Source of the DNA: an uncultured Eubacteriales bacterium
Lineage (GTDB): Bacteria > Bacillota > Clostridia > Christensenellales > CALVMC01
DNA: 64,000 nucleotides
Assembly (NCBI GenBank): GCA_949296455.1
Contig: CASFOZ010000008.1
Span: 1-64,000 of the forward strand
Direction: 5' to 3'
Both the position numbers and the translations under genes were made by a program. Below, piece by piece: positions 45,587 through 54,525 of the stretch; positions within the stretch are counted from its first letter, which is position 1; the number at the start of each line of letters is the position of its first letter. Under the pieces are notes generated by a model, which searched no databases, had not been told where the DNA came from, and was given only the letters and a program-made list of their open reading frames with translations.

Positions 45587-46527
45587 ATATAATTTACCTC
45601 CAATATTTTGAATAATAAACCTTCGAGTACTGTTATTGGATTACAGTTAAGCATAAGCTTTTCTCTGCATTTATTAATTTCCGCATCTATATTAACTATA
45701 CTTTCGTTACTGTATATTTCGGATAACTTTAACAGCTTTTCGATTTTTTTTCTGTTCCTTATGCTGTTTTTCATTCCGTTTATGATGTACATTATATCAC
45801 AAAAAACCATTTCGAGTACATCGAAAGCTTCGTTTAAATTATTCCATATGTCAAGGGTGGATACTTTAAGGACGTCTTTACTGCTTTTAAGCATTATAAG
45901 TGCGTCGATTATTTCTTCCGATTTGCTTTCCGACAGCAGTTCCTGCGCTCTCGTAATCAAACCTTCGGCACTTTCCGCAGCTTCTTCTTTCTGACTTTCC
46001 GAGTAGTTCCCGACAAGTTCGTTAACTATTACTTCTTTTGGGAACAATTCAAGTTTTATTTTTTTACACCGTGATTTTATGGTATTCAATAATTTGTTTT
46101 CATTATCGACTGTAAGTATAATTACCACTCCGTCCTGCGGCTCTTCGAGAGTTTTAAGAAATTTGTTCTGCGCTTGCAGAGTCATTCTTTGCGCATTAAG
46201 GATAAATACCGTTTTGAATTCGTCTTCGGTAGGGGTTAAGTATGCAAAATCCAGCGCTGTTTCTATTTTACCGACGCCTATCGATTTTTCATCGGTGACT
46301 TCAAGAATATCCGGACAGTTTCCGTTAATTATCTGAGTGCATTTTCGGCATACGGTACAGCAGTTTTCGCAATATAAACGCAAGGCAATCAAAGTGCGTA
46401 AACTTTCAAGCGCTTCACTGTCTTCGCTTATCAACATATATGCGTGCGAAAGCCTTTCCTGTATTATATCGTTTTCTATAATTTTAAACGCCTTACTGTT
46501 CTTTAAGGCGTTAATGTATTTAATCAA
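45574..46527 (-). CDS. holB: DNA polymerase III delta' subunit
   Basis: 317 residues. The N-terminal AAA-like domain has SHAYMLISED, a zinc site CENCCTVCRKCTQ, then NAQRMTLQAQNKFLKTLEEP, typical of HolB, which lacks a working Walker A. The C-terminal part is helical. It is a clamp-loader subunit. It overlaps tmk by eight bases and ricT by 13. Confidence 0.92.
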   Translation of the reverse strand: MIKYINALKNSKAFKIIENDIIQERLSHAYMLISEDSEALESLRTLIALRLYCENCCTVCRKCTQIINGNCPDILEVTDEKSIGVGKIETALDFAYLTPTEDEFKTVFILNAQRMTLQAQNKFLKTLEEPQDGVVIILTVDNENKLLNTIKSRCKKIKLELFPKEVIVNELVGNYSESQKEEAAESAEGLITRAQELLSESKSEEIIDALIMLKSSKDVLKVSTLDIWNNLNEAFDVLEMVFCDIMYIINGMKNSIRNRKKIEKLLKLSEIYSNESIVNIDAEINKCREKLMLNCNPITVLEGLLFKILEVNYICRK

Positions 46528-47146
46528 TTATCTTTCTTTCCTTTAATGTACGGATAATTTCTTCGTGAATATGTTCGGGATTTTGAGTTGCGTCGAGTTT
46601 ACAGATTCTTCCTTTTTCTCTGCTTGCAAGGTTTATATAACATTCGTATATCTTACGGTGAAAGGCTTTTCCTTCGTTTTCAAGTCTGTCGTCTCCGTCG
46701 GCTCCGCCTTTTCTCTTAAATGATATGTCGGGTGCTATATCGAGAAAAAAAGTCAAATCCGGTTTGAGTCCTTTTAAAGCAAGTTCGTTGGCTTTAAGTA
46801 CCGCTTCTTCGCCTAAACCTCGTGCCTGACCTTGATAGGCAAGGGAAGAGTCGATAAATCTGTCGCATATTACGGTTTTCCCTTCTTTGAGCGCAGGCAG
46901 TATTATTTCGTTTACAAGTTCTGCACGGGCGGCGGCATATAAAAGAGCTTCGCATTCGGCGCATATCTTGTTTTCTTTGCTCTTTAATATTTTCCTTATT
47001 TTTTCCGATACTTCCGTACCGCCGGGTTCTCTCGTTAATATGAATTCTATTTTTTCCCTTTCAAGATAGTCTTTCAGAAGTTTCAATTGAGTGGATTTTC
47101 CTGCTCCGTCTCCGCCTTCGAATGTCACTAATTTCCCTTTCTTCAT
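46520..47146 (-). CDS. tmk: thymidylate kinase
   Basis: 208 residues. P-loop FEGGDGAGKSTQLKLL (about 9-24), DRFIDSSLAYQG (the DR motif), and LID region ASREKGR absent of the second Arg set typical of E. coli. It phosphorylates dTMP to dTDP. It starts four bases inside the end of the decarboxylase-like gene. Confidence 0.95.
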   Translation of the reverse strand: MKKGKLVTFEGGDGAGKSTQLKLLKDYLEREKIEFILTREPGGTEVSEKIRKILKSKENKICAECEALLYAAARAELVNEIILPALKEGKTVICDRFIDSSLAYQGQARGLGEEAVLKANELALKGLKPDLTFFLDIAPDISFKRKGGADGDDRLENEGKAFHRKIYECYINLASREKGRICKLDATQNPEHIHEEIIRTLKERKIID

Positions 47147-48459
47147 TTCTTGTAAACTCCGACTTTTCCGTTGATTAATCCTGTTAAATTGTCTTTGTAT
47201 TTCATTATGTATTCGAATCTTTCACTGTCTATTGTTTCGCCTTCGAATATTTCGGTTATTCCGGGCGGATACCTTCCTACAGATACTGCCAGCTTTCTGC
47301 CTAAACTGTCTTCAGGATTTATGTATTCGGTATCGTCGATATCCTTTGCTTTGTGTGCTTTAATTACATTAGCCTTATTATTGAATTTTGCGCCTTCCGT
47401 TCTTGTTTTCCTGTTAAGGTCTATGGAATTCAATAAATTCGAAAGATAGTGTAGGCTGTTGCAGTTCCAATATGTCACAAAAAACAGCAGATAATCTTCG
47501 GTATACAATTCGGGATATACGTCTTTCGATATAAGTTTATCGTATAATTCCTTTGTGTCGAAAGCGGTTTTAAGTACTATTTTGGTAAAATCTTCCGTTA
47601 TTTCGATTGTGTAATTTTTATTAAGAGATTTTCGGAATATTTCAACTTTATCTTTTACTTTATCAAGTATTTCCGTTCCTCTCGTTTCAAATATGTATCT
47701 TGCATAGTCAAGCGAAGCCATTACAGGGTAACTCGGACTCGTCGTATGTATCATATTGAAGGATTCCGCCGTTTTGTCCTTTAATTCTTTTTTGTAACCT
47801 AAAAGCACTGCGCCGCCTGTCAATGTGTTCATTGTTTTATGCGGACTTATTATCACAAAGTCGCCGCTGTAAAAATATTTTTTGAGGTCAGGGTGGTACA
47901 CGAAATGACTTCCGTGAGCCTGGTCTATAATTAATGCCACATTGTTCTTTTTGAGTAATTTGTATGCCGATTTGAATCCTTTGAAAATCCGACCGGTATA
48001 GAACGGCGATGTTATTACCGCAGCCGAAAAATTTCCGAGCTCCATGTTTTTAAGTTCTTCCGCCGTCGTAAAAATTTCATAATCTATTCCGAACATTATA
48101 CATGCATTGGTCACAGACTGATGAGAATACTTCTGTATCAATATCTTCTTGTTTTTCTTTTTCAAGGTCAATATGGCAGTCTGCATGGCAGCTGTCGCTC
48201 CCGCCGTGCTGAAATGACAGTATGCGGCAGAATAAACTCTGCAATATTCTTTTTGCGCCGTTTTTATTACGCTTTCCGGTCTGTGAAGGTTATCCGATAA
48301 CGGAAGTTCGGTTATATCGCAGCTTGCAGCGCCGTATACTGCGGAATCTATATTCTTTCCGCCGTGCCCGGGAGTGTGAAATCTCAATGCTTTGGATTTT
48401 CCGTAGTCGATAACCGTTTGGTATAAATTTGCTTTCGGAATCTTATTAATATTTTTCAT
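47143..48459 (-). CDS. Orn/Lys/Arg decarboxylase-like PLP enzyme (SpeA/YaaO type)
   Basis: 438 residues. HTPGHGG near 28-34, FSTAGATAAM near 84-93, and the PLP Lys in ISPHKTMNTLTGG. These belong to the basic amino acid decarboxylase family (aspartate aminotransferase fold). The C-terminal domain is shorter than in E. coli enzymes. It probably decarboxylates arginine or lysine, but some family members are biosynthetic enzymes of unknown substrate. It heads the tmk-holB-ricT operon, the usual Firmicutes arrangement. Confidence 0.85.
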   Translation of the reverse strand: MKNINKIPKANLYQTVIDYGKSKALRFHTPGHGGKNIDSAVYGAASCDITELPLSDNLHRPESVIKTAQKEYCRVYSAAYCHFSTAGATAAMQTAILTLKKKNKKILIQKYSHQSVTNACIMFGIDYEIFTTAEELKNMELGNFSAAVITSPFYTGRIFKGFKSAYKLLKKNNVALIIDQAHGSHFVYHPDLKKYFYSGDFVIISPHKTMNTLTGGAVLLGYKKELKDKTAESFNMIHTTSPSYPVMASLDYARYIFETRGTEILDKVKDKVEIFRKSLNKNYTIEITEDFTKIVLKTAFDTKELYDKLISKDVYPELYTEDYLLFFVTYWNCNSLHYLSNLLNSIDLNRKTRTEGAKFNNKANVIKAHKAKDIDDTEYINPEDSLGRKLAVSVGRYPPGITEIFEGETIDSERFEYIMKYKDNLTGLINGKVGVYKK

Positions 48460-48561
48460 ATAGTTATTATACTATAATTTATTTCAAAAAAAAAGTATAT
48501 ATTTAAAATTACTTTGATTTTTTACAGGTTTTTTACTTTATTTTCAATTATAAATGTATGC

Positions 48562-48590
48562 TTGACAAATTAAGCGCTTTATATTAATAT
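48562..48590 (+). promoter_or_regulatory. promoter of the pyr operon
   Basis: TTGACA (48562-48567) and TAATAT (48585-48590) with a 17-bp spacer, giving a leader of about 100 nt before the pyrB ATG. Confidence 0.75.
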
Positions 48591-48632
48591 ATTTACAGTT
48601 TGAAAACATTGCCGTTAGTCAAAACTTAATAA

Positions 48633-48658
48633 GCATTGCGTCTTGCAATGCCTTTTTT
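48633..48658 (+). promoter_or_regulatory. probable transcription attenuator in the pyr leader
   Basis: GCATTGC (48633-48639), loop GTCTT, GCAATGC (48645-48651), then C and six T: a complete intrinsic terminator 42 bases upstream of pyrB. An earlier CATTGC (48607-48612) can pair with the same GCAATG and so break up the terminator, and CCGT (48613-48616 area) can pair with ACGG near 48667. This gives mutually exclusive structures. I see no PyrR-binding consensus. Confidence 0.6.
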
Positions 48659-48699
48659 AAGCAAAGACGGTATTTTGCAAAAGAAGGTAAGGAGTAGCC

Positions 48700-49617
48700 A
48701 TGATACTCGGAAGCAAAGATTTACTCGGTATCGACGAACTCAAAAGAGAGGAAATAGAAGATATTTTGTCCTATTCGGATAAAATGTACGCTAGCGTTAA
48801 GGCTAAGAAATATCTCGATAATCTTAAAGGTAAATGCGTCGCTACTTTGTTTTACGAAAACAGTACCCGTACCCGTGTTTCTTTTCAGAATGCGGCTCTT
48901 TTTTTAGGAGCGCACGCCGTCGCTCTCGAAGAAGCGGGAAGCAGTATTCTGAAAGGCGAAAGTCTGGTCGATACCGTTTCCACATTAAAAAGTCTTAATG
49001 TCGACGCTGTGGCTATACGACATCCTATGTCGGGTGCAGTTCATTACGCAGCAGGAAACACCGATATTCCCATAATCAACGCAGGGGACGGGGCTCACGA
49101 ACATCCTACTCAGGCTCTTCTCGACGCTCTTACCGTCAAACGCAGATTCGGCGGTTTTAAAGGTCTCAAACTTGTTATAGCAGGCGATATCAAACACAGC
49201 AGGGTTGCAAGAAGCAATATTCTGCTTTTCAATAAAATGGGTGCCGATGTCACAGTGTGCGCTCCTTTGTCGCTTATGCCGGACGGTATCGGGGATATGG
49301 GCTGTAAAATCTTTACCGACCTTAACGAAGCTCTGAAAGGCGCAAATGCCGTTATGGCTTTGAGAATGCAGTTCGAAAGACAAAAGAGCGGTTTCGTACC
49401 TTCGCTTAAAGAGTATTCGGCTTATTACAGAATAGGAACGGAACAATTATCAAAAGCGGATAAGAATGCTATTCTTATGCATCCTGCTCCTATAAACAGA
49501 GGGATAGAAATTACAGGCGCCGCCGCAGATTGCGACAGGTCTGTTATTTGTAAGCAGATTACTTCGGGTCTTGCCGTACGAATGGCGGTTCTCGATATTC
49601 TTGTAAGGAGAATTTAA
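48700..49617 (+). CDS. pyrB: aspartate carbamoyltransferase catalytic subunit
   Basis: 305 residues. Carbamoyl phosphate motif ENSTRTRVSFQNAA (about 52-65), KGESLVDT, HEHPTQALLD and MHPAPINRGIEI. It makes carbamoyl aspartate, the committed step of pyrimidine synthesis. There is no PyrI, so the subunit acts alone as in Bacillus. AAGGAG lies six bases before the ATG. First gene of pyrBCFKDE, overlapping pyrC by one base. Confidence 0.97.
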   Translation: MILGSKDLLGIDELKREEIEDILSYSDKMYASVKAKKYLDNLKGKCVATLFYENSTRTRVSFQNAALFLGAHAVALEEAGSSILKGESLVDTVSTLKSLNVDAVAIRHPMSGAVHYAAGNTDIPIINAGDGAHEHPTQALLDALTVKRRFGGFKGLKLVIAGDIKHSRVARSNILLFNKMGADVTVCAPLSLMPDGIGDMGCKIFTDLNEALKGANAVMALRMQFERQKSGFVPSLKEYSAYYRIGTEQLSKADKNAILMHPAPINRGIEITGAAADCDRSVICKQITSGLAVRMAVLDILVRRI

Positions 49618-50870
49618 TGAACATACTACTCAAAAATACCGATATCGGCGATATTTTTATAGAAGACGGTATTATCAAAAGTATCGGCAGCGAAATTTCT
49701 TCCGCCGATAAAATTTACGACTGCACGGCTCTTACCGTTATGCCGTCTTTTTTGGATTTGCACACCCATTTGAGAGAACCGGGCTTTTGCGCAAAAGAAG
49801 ATATAGAAAGCGGTCTTAAAGCAGCAGCTGCGGGCGGATATTTCGGGGTTCTTGCCATGCCGAATACTTCTCCTACAGTAGATAACGAATTTGTTCTCGA
49901 ATATGTCAAAAATAAAGCCGATAAAGCCGGCTATGCCAAAATGTTTCCGATAGCTGCAATCACTCAGGGACTCGAAGGAGACAAACTTACCGAAATGTTC
50001 AAACTAAGCGAATCGGGAGCGGTTGCTTTCTCAAACGACGGAAATCCTGTCTCTCAGTCGCAGACCATGCTGCTTGCCATGAAATATGCAAAAACCAAAA
50101 ATCTGCTGATTATCAGCCATAGCGAAGATAAATCTTTAAGCGCAGGCGGTGTTATGAACGAAGGTAAAGTTTCTTGCAAATTGGGACTTTCCGGAATAAC
50201 GAGAGCGGCAGAAGAGGTCGGTATCGCAAGGGATATTATCCTTGCCGAAACAACGGGGTGCAGACTTCACATTGCGCATGTCAGCACAAAAGGTGCTGTT
50301 CAGCTTGTGCGTGACGCCAAAAAAAGAGGAGTTAAAATAAGTGCGGAAACTTGTCCGCATTATTTTGCAGGAACCGAGGAACTCGTAGGCAAATACAATA
50401 CATTTGCCAAAGTCAATCCTCCTTTAAGAGAAGAAGAGGACAGACTCGCCGTTATCGAAGGACTTAAAGACGGAACAATCGACGCTATCGCAACCGACCA
50501 CGCTCCTCATACTTTAGAAGAAAAAAACAGAGAATTCGATGTCGCTCCTTTCGGTATCAGCGGACTCGAAACCGCCTTTCCGCTTTCTTATACTGTGCTC
50601 GTAAAAAGCGGTATTTTAACCCTTAAAAAACTTGCCGAACTTATGAGTATCAATCCTTGCAAAATCGCCGGTATCGATATACCTGAAATCAAAATAGGAA
50701 ATAAAGCGAATATCACTCTTTGCGATTTGAATAAAAAGTTCAAAATCAATCCCGATAATTTCTTTTCCAAGGGTAAAAATACTCCTTTTAAAGGAAAGGA
50801 AGTTTACGGCAAAGTTATAATGACTTTCAATGACGGTTCACTTAAATTTTATAACGGAGAAATATTATGA
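49617..50870 (+). CDS. pyrC: dihydroorotase
   Basis: 417 residues, class I dihydroorotase. Metal-binding DLHTHLREPG (about 49-58), SNDGNPV, and ATDHAPHT with the catalytic Asp. The mid-domain has HISHSE-like ISHSED and LHIAHVST. It cyclises carbamoyl aspartate to dihydroorotate. It is translationally coupled to pyrB and overlaps pyrF by four bases. Confidence 0.97.
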   Translation: MNILLKNTDIGDIFIEDGIIKSIGSEISSADKIYDCTALTVMPSFLDLHTHLREPGFCAKEDIESGLKAAAAGGYFGVLAMPNTSPTVDNEFVLEYVKNKADKAGYAKMFPIAAITQGLEGDKLTEMFKLSESGAVAFSNDGNPVSQSQTMLLAMKYAKTKNLLIISHSEDKSLSAGGVMNEGKVSCKLGLSGITRAAEEVGIARDIILAETTGCRLHIAHVSTKGAVQLVRDAKKRGVKISAETCPHYFAGTEELVGKYNTFAKVNPPLREEEDRLAVIEGLKDGTIDAIATDHAPHTLEEKNREFDVAPFGISGLETAFPLSYTVLVKSGILTLKKLAELMSINPCKIAGIDIPEIKIGNKANITLCDLNKKFKINPDNFFSKGKNTPFKGKEVYGKVIMTFNDGSLKFYNGEIL

Positions 50871-51814
50871 TTATTGATAAACTTATCGACAAAATTATAG
50901 AAAAACAAAATCCGTCCGCAGTCGGACTCGATACATGTCTTGCCTATCTTCCTTTGGATATGCAAAGTTCGATTAAAAACGGAAACGATGTATGTAATTC
51001 CATTTTCGAATTCAATAAAAAAATTATCGATAAAATTTCCGATATAGTTCCTGCCGTTAAAGTGCAGATTGCCTACTACGAACAATACGGACTTTACGGA
51101 CTCGAAGCCTTCAAGAAAACCCTCGATTACGCTAAAAGCAAAGACCTTATCGTAATTTCCGACATTAAAAGAAACGATATAGGTTCTACCGCAGAATGTT
51201 ACAGTAAAGCTTATCTCGGGGGAGTCAATATAAACGGTTTCAAAATAAACGATTTCGAAAGCGATTTCGTTACGGTAAACGGTTATTTAGGCAGCGACGG
51301 TATCAACCCCTTTTTGGACGACTGCAAAAATAACGATAAAGGTATTTTCATTCTCGTTAAAACTTCTAACGTATCATCTTTTGAAATTCAGGACAGACAA
51401 CTTAGAAGCGGTGAGCGAATTTACGAAATAATGGGATACTATGTTTCAAAATGGGGTAAGGAATTTATCGGAAAATACGGTTACAGCAGTATCGGCTCTG
51501 TTGTCGGAGCCACTCAGCCTCAACAGGCTATAGTTCTCAGAACAGAAAATCCTTCTTCCTTTTTTCTTATTCCCGGTTACGGTATGCAGGGCGGCAAGGC
51601 AAGCGATATAGCAAATTCTTTCGACGAACGAGGCCTTGGAGGAATAGTTAACTCGTCCCGCAAAATTCTTTGCGCTTATAAATCCGATAAATATTCAAAA
51701 CTTTCTTTCGACGACGCAGCAAGAGAAGCCGCTCTCGAAATGAAAGAAGACCTTACTTCCGCATTAAAGAACGCAGGTAAAACTATGTTGAAGAAAAAAT
51801 TAAAAGGCGCTTAA
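50867..51814 (+). CDS. pyrF: orotidine 5'-phosphate decarboxylase, type 2
   Basis: 315 residues, the longer type 2 form. Catalytic signature SDIKRNDIGSTAECYSKAY (about 100-118, with Lys and Asp residues), VGLDTCL-like AVGLDTCL at the N-terminus and VVGATQPQQ. It converts OMP to UMP. ATGA overlap with pyrC indicates coupling. pyrK begins directly after its stop. Confidence 0.96.
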   Translation: MIIDKLIDKIIEKQNPSAVGLDTCLAYLPLDMQSSIKNGNDVCNSIFEFNKKIIDKISDIVPAVKVQIAYYEQYGLYGLEAFKKTLDYAKSKDLIVISDIKRNDIGSTAECYSKAYLGGVNINGFKINDFESDFVTVNGYLGSDGINPFLDDCKNNDKGIFILVKTSNVSSFEIQDRQLRSGERIYEIMGYYVSKWGKEFIGKYGYSSIGSVVGATQPQQAIVLRTENPSSFFLIPGYGMQGGKASDIANSFDERGLGGIVNSSRKILCAYKSDKYSKLSFDDAAREAALEMKEDLTSALKNAGKTMLKKKLKGA

Positions 51815-52570
51815 ATGGAAAGAAAAATAACGGTTTTATCAAATAAGGAAATTGCACCGAAAATCTTTAAACTTACGGCTGCGGCTAAAATACCCGACGA
51901 AACTCGTTGCGGTAATTTCGTTCATATTCAACTTAAAGAAAAATCTCTCAGAAGACCTTTTTGTATTTGCGATTTTTCAAAAGAACTTGAAACTTTAACC
52001 ATAGTCTACGAAGTGAAAGGAGAGGGAACGAAATTATTAAGCGCTTACCAAAAGGGAACATGTTTAGACGCTTTATTTCCTTTAGGAAACGGTTTCGATA
52101 TCAAAGACGCTAAAAAAATATTTCTTGTGGGCGGCGGACTCGGTACAGCCGTTCTTCCTGCGGCTTTTAAATCTTATGAAGCAGAATTTACTTCTTTTAT
52201 AGGTTTTAAAAGCAAAGAAAACATTATTCTTGCGGAAGAACTTAGTCTTGGCGGTGATTTGTTCGTTTCTACGGAAGACGGCTCTTTCGGAGAAAAAGGC
52301 TTTGTCACCGATTGCGTTAAAAGAGAAATTTCTTTAAGAAAACCTGATATAATTCTTGCATGCGGCCCCGAACCTATGCTTAAATCTTTGCAGAAAATTT
52401 CCTGTCAGTTTCAAACGAAAACCCTTGTTTCTTTGGAAGAAAGAATGGGGTGCGGGGTAGGCGCATGCGTTGTTTGTGCGGTTAAAATCAATAGAAACGG
52501 TCAAGAGCATAATTTGCGTGTTTGTAAGGACGGACCTGTTTTCGATATCAACGAAGTTGTTTTTAATTAA
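51815..52570 (+). CDS. pyrK: dihydroorotate dehydrogenase electron transfer subunit
   Basis: 251 residues. FAD-binding LRRPFCICDF, NAD site KIFLVGGGLGTAVLPA, and a C-terminal [2Fe-2S] site MGCGVGACVVCAVK with RVCKDGPVF. It is paralogous to NfnA at 14579. Here the adjacent pyrD shows that it is PyrK, giving the NAD-linked type 1B enzyme. Confidence 0.93.
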   Translation: MERKITVLSNKEIAPKIFKLTAAAKIPDETRCGNFVHIQLKEKSLRRPFCICDFSKELETLTIVYEVKGEGTKLLSAYQKGTCLDALFPLGNGFDIKDAKKIFLVGGGLGTAVLPAAFKSYEAEFTSFIGFKSKENIILAEELSLGGDLFVSTEDGSFGEKGFVTDCVKREISLRKPDIILACGPEPMLKSLQKISCQFQTKTLVSLEERMGCGVGACVVCAVKINRNGQEHNLRVCKDGPVFDINEVVFN

Positions 52571-52584
52571 TCCGGAGGTATGCT

Positions 52585-53496
52585 ATGAATAAAAATCCTC
52601 TTGCCGTCAATATTGCAGGAGTCGAATTCAAAAATCCGCTTATTGCAGCGAGCGGTACTTTCGGATACGGTCTCGAATATTCAGAAATTTACGATGTTTC
52701 AAAAATCGGCGGAATATCTCTTAAAGGGCTTACTCTGCTTCCGAAAGAGGGAAACGACAGTCCCCGTATCGCCGAAACTCCGTCGGGAATACTGAACAGC
52801 GTCGGACTTCAAAATCCGGGCACAAAGGCTTTCGTAAACGATTATATGCCGAAAATCAAAAAACTCGGAACCGTTCTCATTGCTAACATTGCGGGTAACA
52901 CTCTCGATGAATATGCTCAAACCGCAAAAATCGTTTCGGAAAGCGGCGTCGATATGATTGAACTTAATATTTCCTGTCCTAATGTCAAGCAGGGCGGTAT
53001 GGCTTTCGGCGTGGAACCCGACAGCGTAAGGGCGGTTACGGAAAAGGTAAAGGAAAATTCCTCTCTTCCTCTTATAGTTAAGCTTACTCCGAATGTTTCG
53101 GATATTACCAAAAATGCCGCTGCCGCTCAAAAAGGCGGGGCAGACGCTATTTCTCTTATCAATACCATAAGCGGTATGGCTGTCGATTACAAAACAAGAA
53201 AGCCTATTTTAAAAAATGTCACGGGCGGTCTTTCGGGACCTGCGGTTAAACCCGTTGCGCTTAAAATGGTATGGCAGGTCTATAATACGGTCGATATACC
53301 TATTATAGGTATGGGCGGAATTATGAGTTATACCGATGTTCTCGAATTTATTATATGCGGAGCTTCCGCCGTTCAGATAGGAACGGCTAATATTTATAAT
53401 CCTACCGCTATGCCCGAAATACTTTCGGATTTAGAAAAATACTTTAAGGACAATAATCTTACCTTGGAAGATTTGAAAGGAACATTGATAGTTTAA
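52585..53496 (+). CDS. pyrD: dihydroorotate dehydrogenase, type 1B
   Basis: 303 residues. NPLIAASGTFGYG at the N-terminus, ELNISCPNVKQGG with the catalytic Cys (about 130-142), and GGLSGPAVKP with FMN phosphate contacts IGMGGI. With PyrK it oxidises dihydroorotate using NAD. CCGGAGG precedes the ATG. Confidence 0.97.
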   Translation: MNKNPLAVNIAGVEFKNPLIAASGTFGYGLEYSEIYDVSKIGGISLKGLTLLPKEGNDSPRIAETPSGILNSVGLQNPGTKAFVNDYMPKIKKLGTVLIANIAGNTLDEYAQTAKIVSESGVDMIELNISCPNVKQGGMAFGVEPDSVRAVTEKVKENSSLPLIVKLTPNVSDITKNAAAAQKGGADAISLINTISGMAVDYKTRKPILKNVTGGLSGPAVKPVALKMVWQVYNTVDIPIIGMGGIMSYTDVLEFIICGASAVQIGTANIYNPTAMPEILSDLEKYFKDNNLTLEDLKGTLIV

Positions 53497-53668
53497 TCGA
53501 TTGGTTAATTAAAAGCGACAAAACCGAAAAATTTTTTCAAATTTAAGGCTACTCGGAAAATTGAATTTTCGGTATAAAAAATATAATTAACGAAAGCAAA
53601 ACCTTTAAATTTTTATGTATCAAATAATTTTATTCGAATAAAAAAATTATCATAAAGGAGATATTGTA

Positions 53669-54241
53669 ATGACGACAGAAGAAGTTTTGGAAATTTTTAA
53701 AAAGACAGGCGGTATTTTAAAAGGGCATTTTCTTTTGACCTCTGGAAGGCACAGCGATACATATATGCAGTGCGCTAAACTCTTTATCGATACTTCCGCA
53801 AGCGAAAAACTTTGCAAAGAACTTGCTACAAAACTAAAAGGGATAGATATAGATATCGTTGTTTCGCCCGCAATTGGCGGAATACTTATGGGATACGAAA
53901 TGGCACGTCAACTCAATAAACCGAATATATTTGCCGAAAGAGAAAACGATGTTATGACTTTAAGAAGGGGATTCAGCGTCGAAAAGGGAGCAAAAGTATT
54001 AGTGGTAGAAGATGTTGTGACTACCGGCGGTTCGGTTAAGGACGTTATTGCAATGCTCAAAGAAAAAGGCGCAGATGTCGTAGCGGTTGCTTCTATCGTC
54101 GACAGAAGCGCAGGTAAAGTCGATTTCGGCGTCAAGTATGTAAATCTTATTTCAATGGATATAGTCTCTTACGAAGCGGATAAATGTCCTTTCTGTAAAA
54201 CAATGGGAGCGCCGATTAAACCGGGAAGCAGAAAAATATAA
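53669..54241 (+). CDS. pyrE: orotate phosphoribosyltransferase
   Basis: 190 residues. PRPP motif VLVVEDVVTTGGSVKDVI (about 110-127) and FLLTSGRHSDTYMQCA at the N-terminus. It makes OMP from orotate. AAGGAG precedes the ATG. It is the last gene of the operon, after a 172-base gap with no visible terminator, and it is followed by an intrinsic terminator at 54375. Confidence 0.97.
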   Translation: MTTEEVLEIFKKTGGILKGHFLLTSGRHSDTYMQCAKLFIDTSASEKLCKELATKLKGIDIDIVVSPAIGGILMGYEMARQLNKPNIFAERENDVMTLRRGFSVEKGAKVLVVEDVVTTGGSVKDVIAMLKEKGADVVAVASIVDRSAGKVDFGVKYVNLISMDIVSYEADKCPFCKTMGAPIKPGSRKI

Positions 54242-54374
54242 AAGCAATTGTATCGATATAAATTATGATAAACGGTATTTAATTTAAAATTAAATTTATT
54301 TTAAATACAAATATTATAAATTTTTAAATTAAAATTTATCGAAAAATTCTCATTGAAAAATAAACAGTTTAAAT

Positions 54375-54403
54375 AAAAAAGAGACCCCTCGGTCTCTTTT
54401 TTT
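54375..54403 (+). terminator. intrinsic terminator after pyrE
   Basis: AAAAAAGAGACC (54375-54386), CCTC loop, GGTCTCTTTTTTT: a strong symmetric hairpin closing the pyr operon about 130 bases after the stop codon. Confidence 0.93.
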
Positions 54404-54491
54404 AGTACTCTAACTTATATTATATCATTTTATACGCAGTTTTACAATATAGTTTTGGAAAATTTTTTTAAGAAAATTTTCCAAAACAGTA

Positions 54492-54519
54492 TTGACTTTT
54501 TGATTTAAAGGAATATAAT
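54492..54519 (+). promoter_or_regulatory. strong promoter of the structured RNA
   Basis: TTGACT (54492-54497) and TATAAT (54514-54519) with a 16-bp spacer, downstream of the pyr terminator and facing a region with no open frame. Expected start near 54526. Confidence 0.85.
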
Positions 54520-54525
54520 AGAAGT

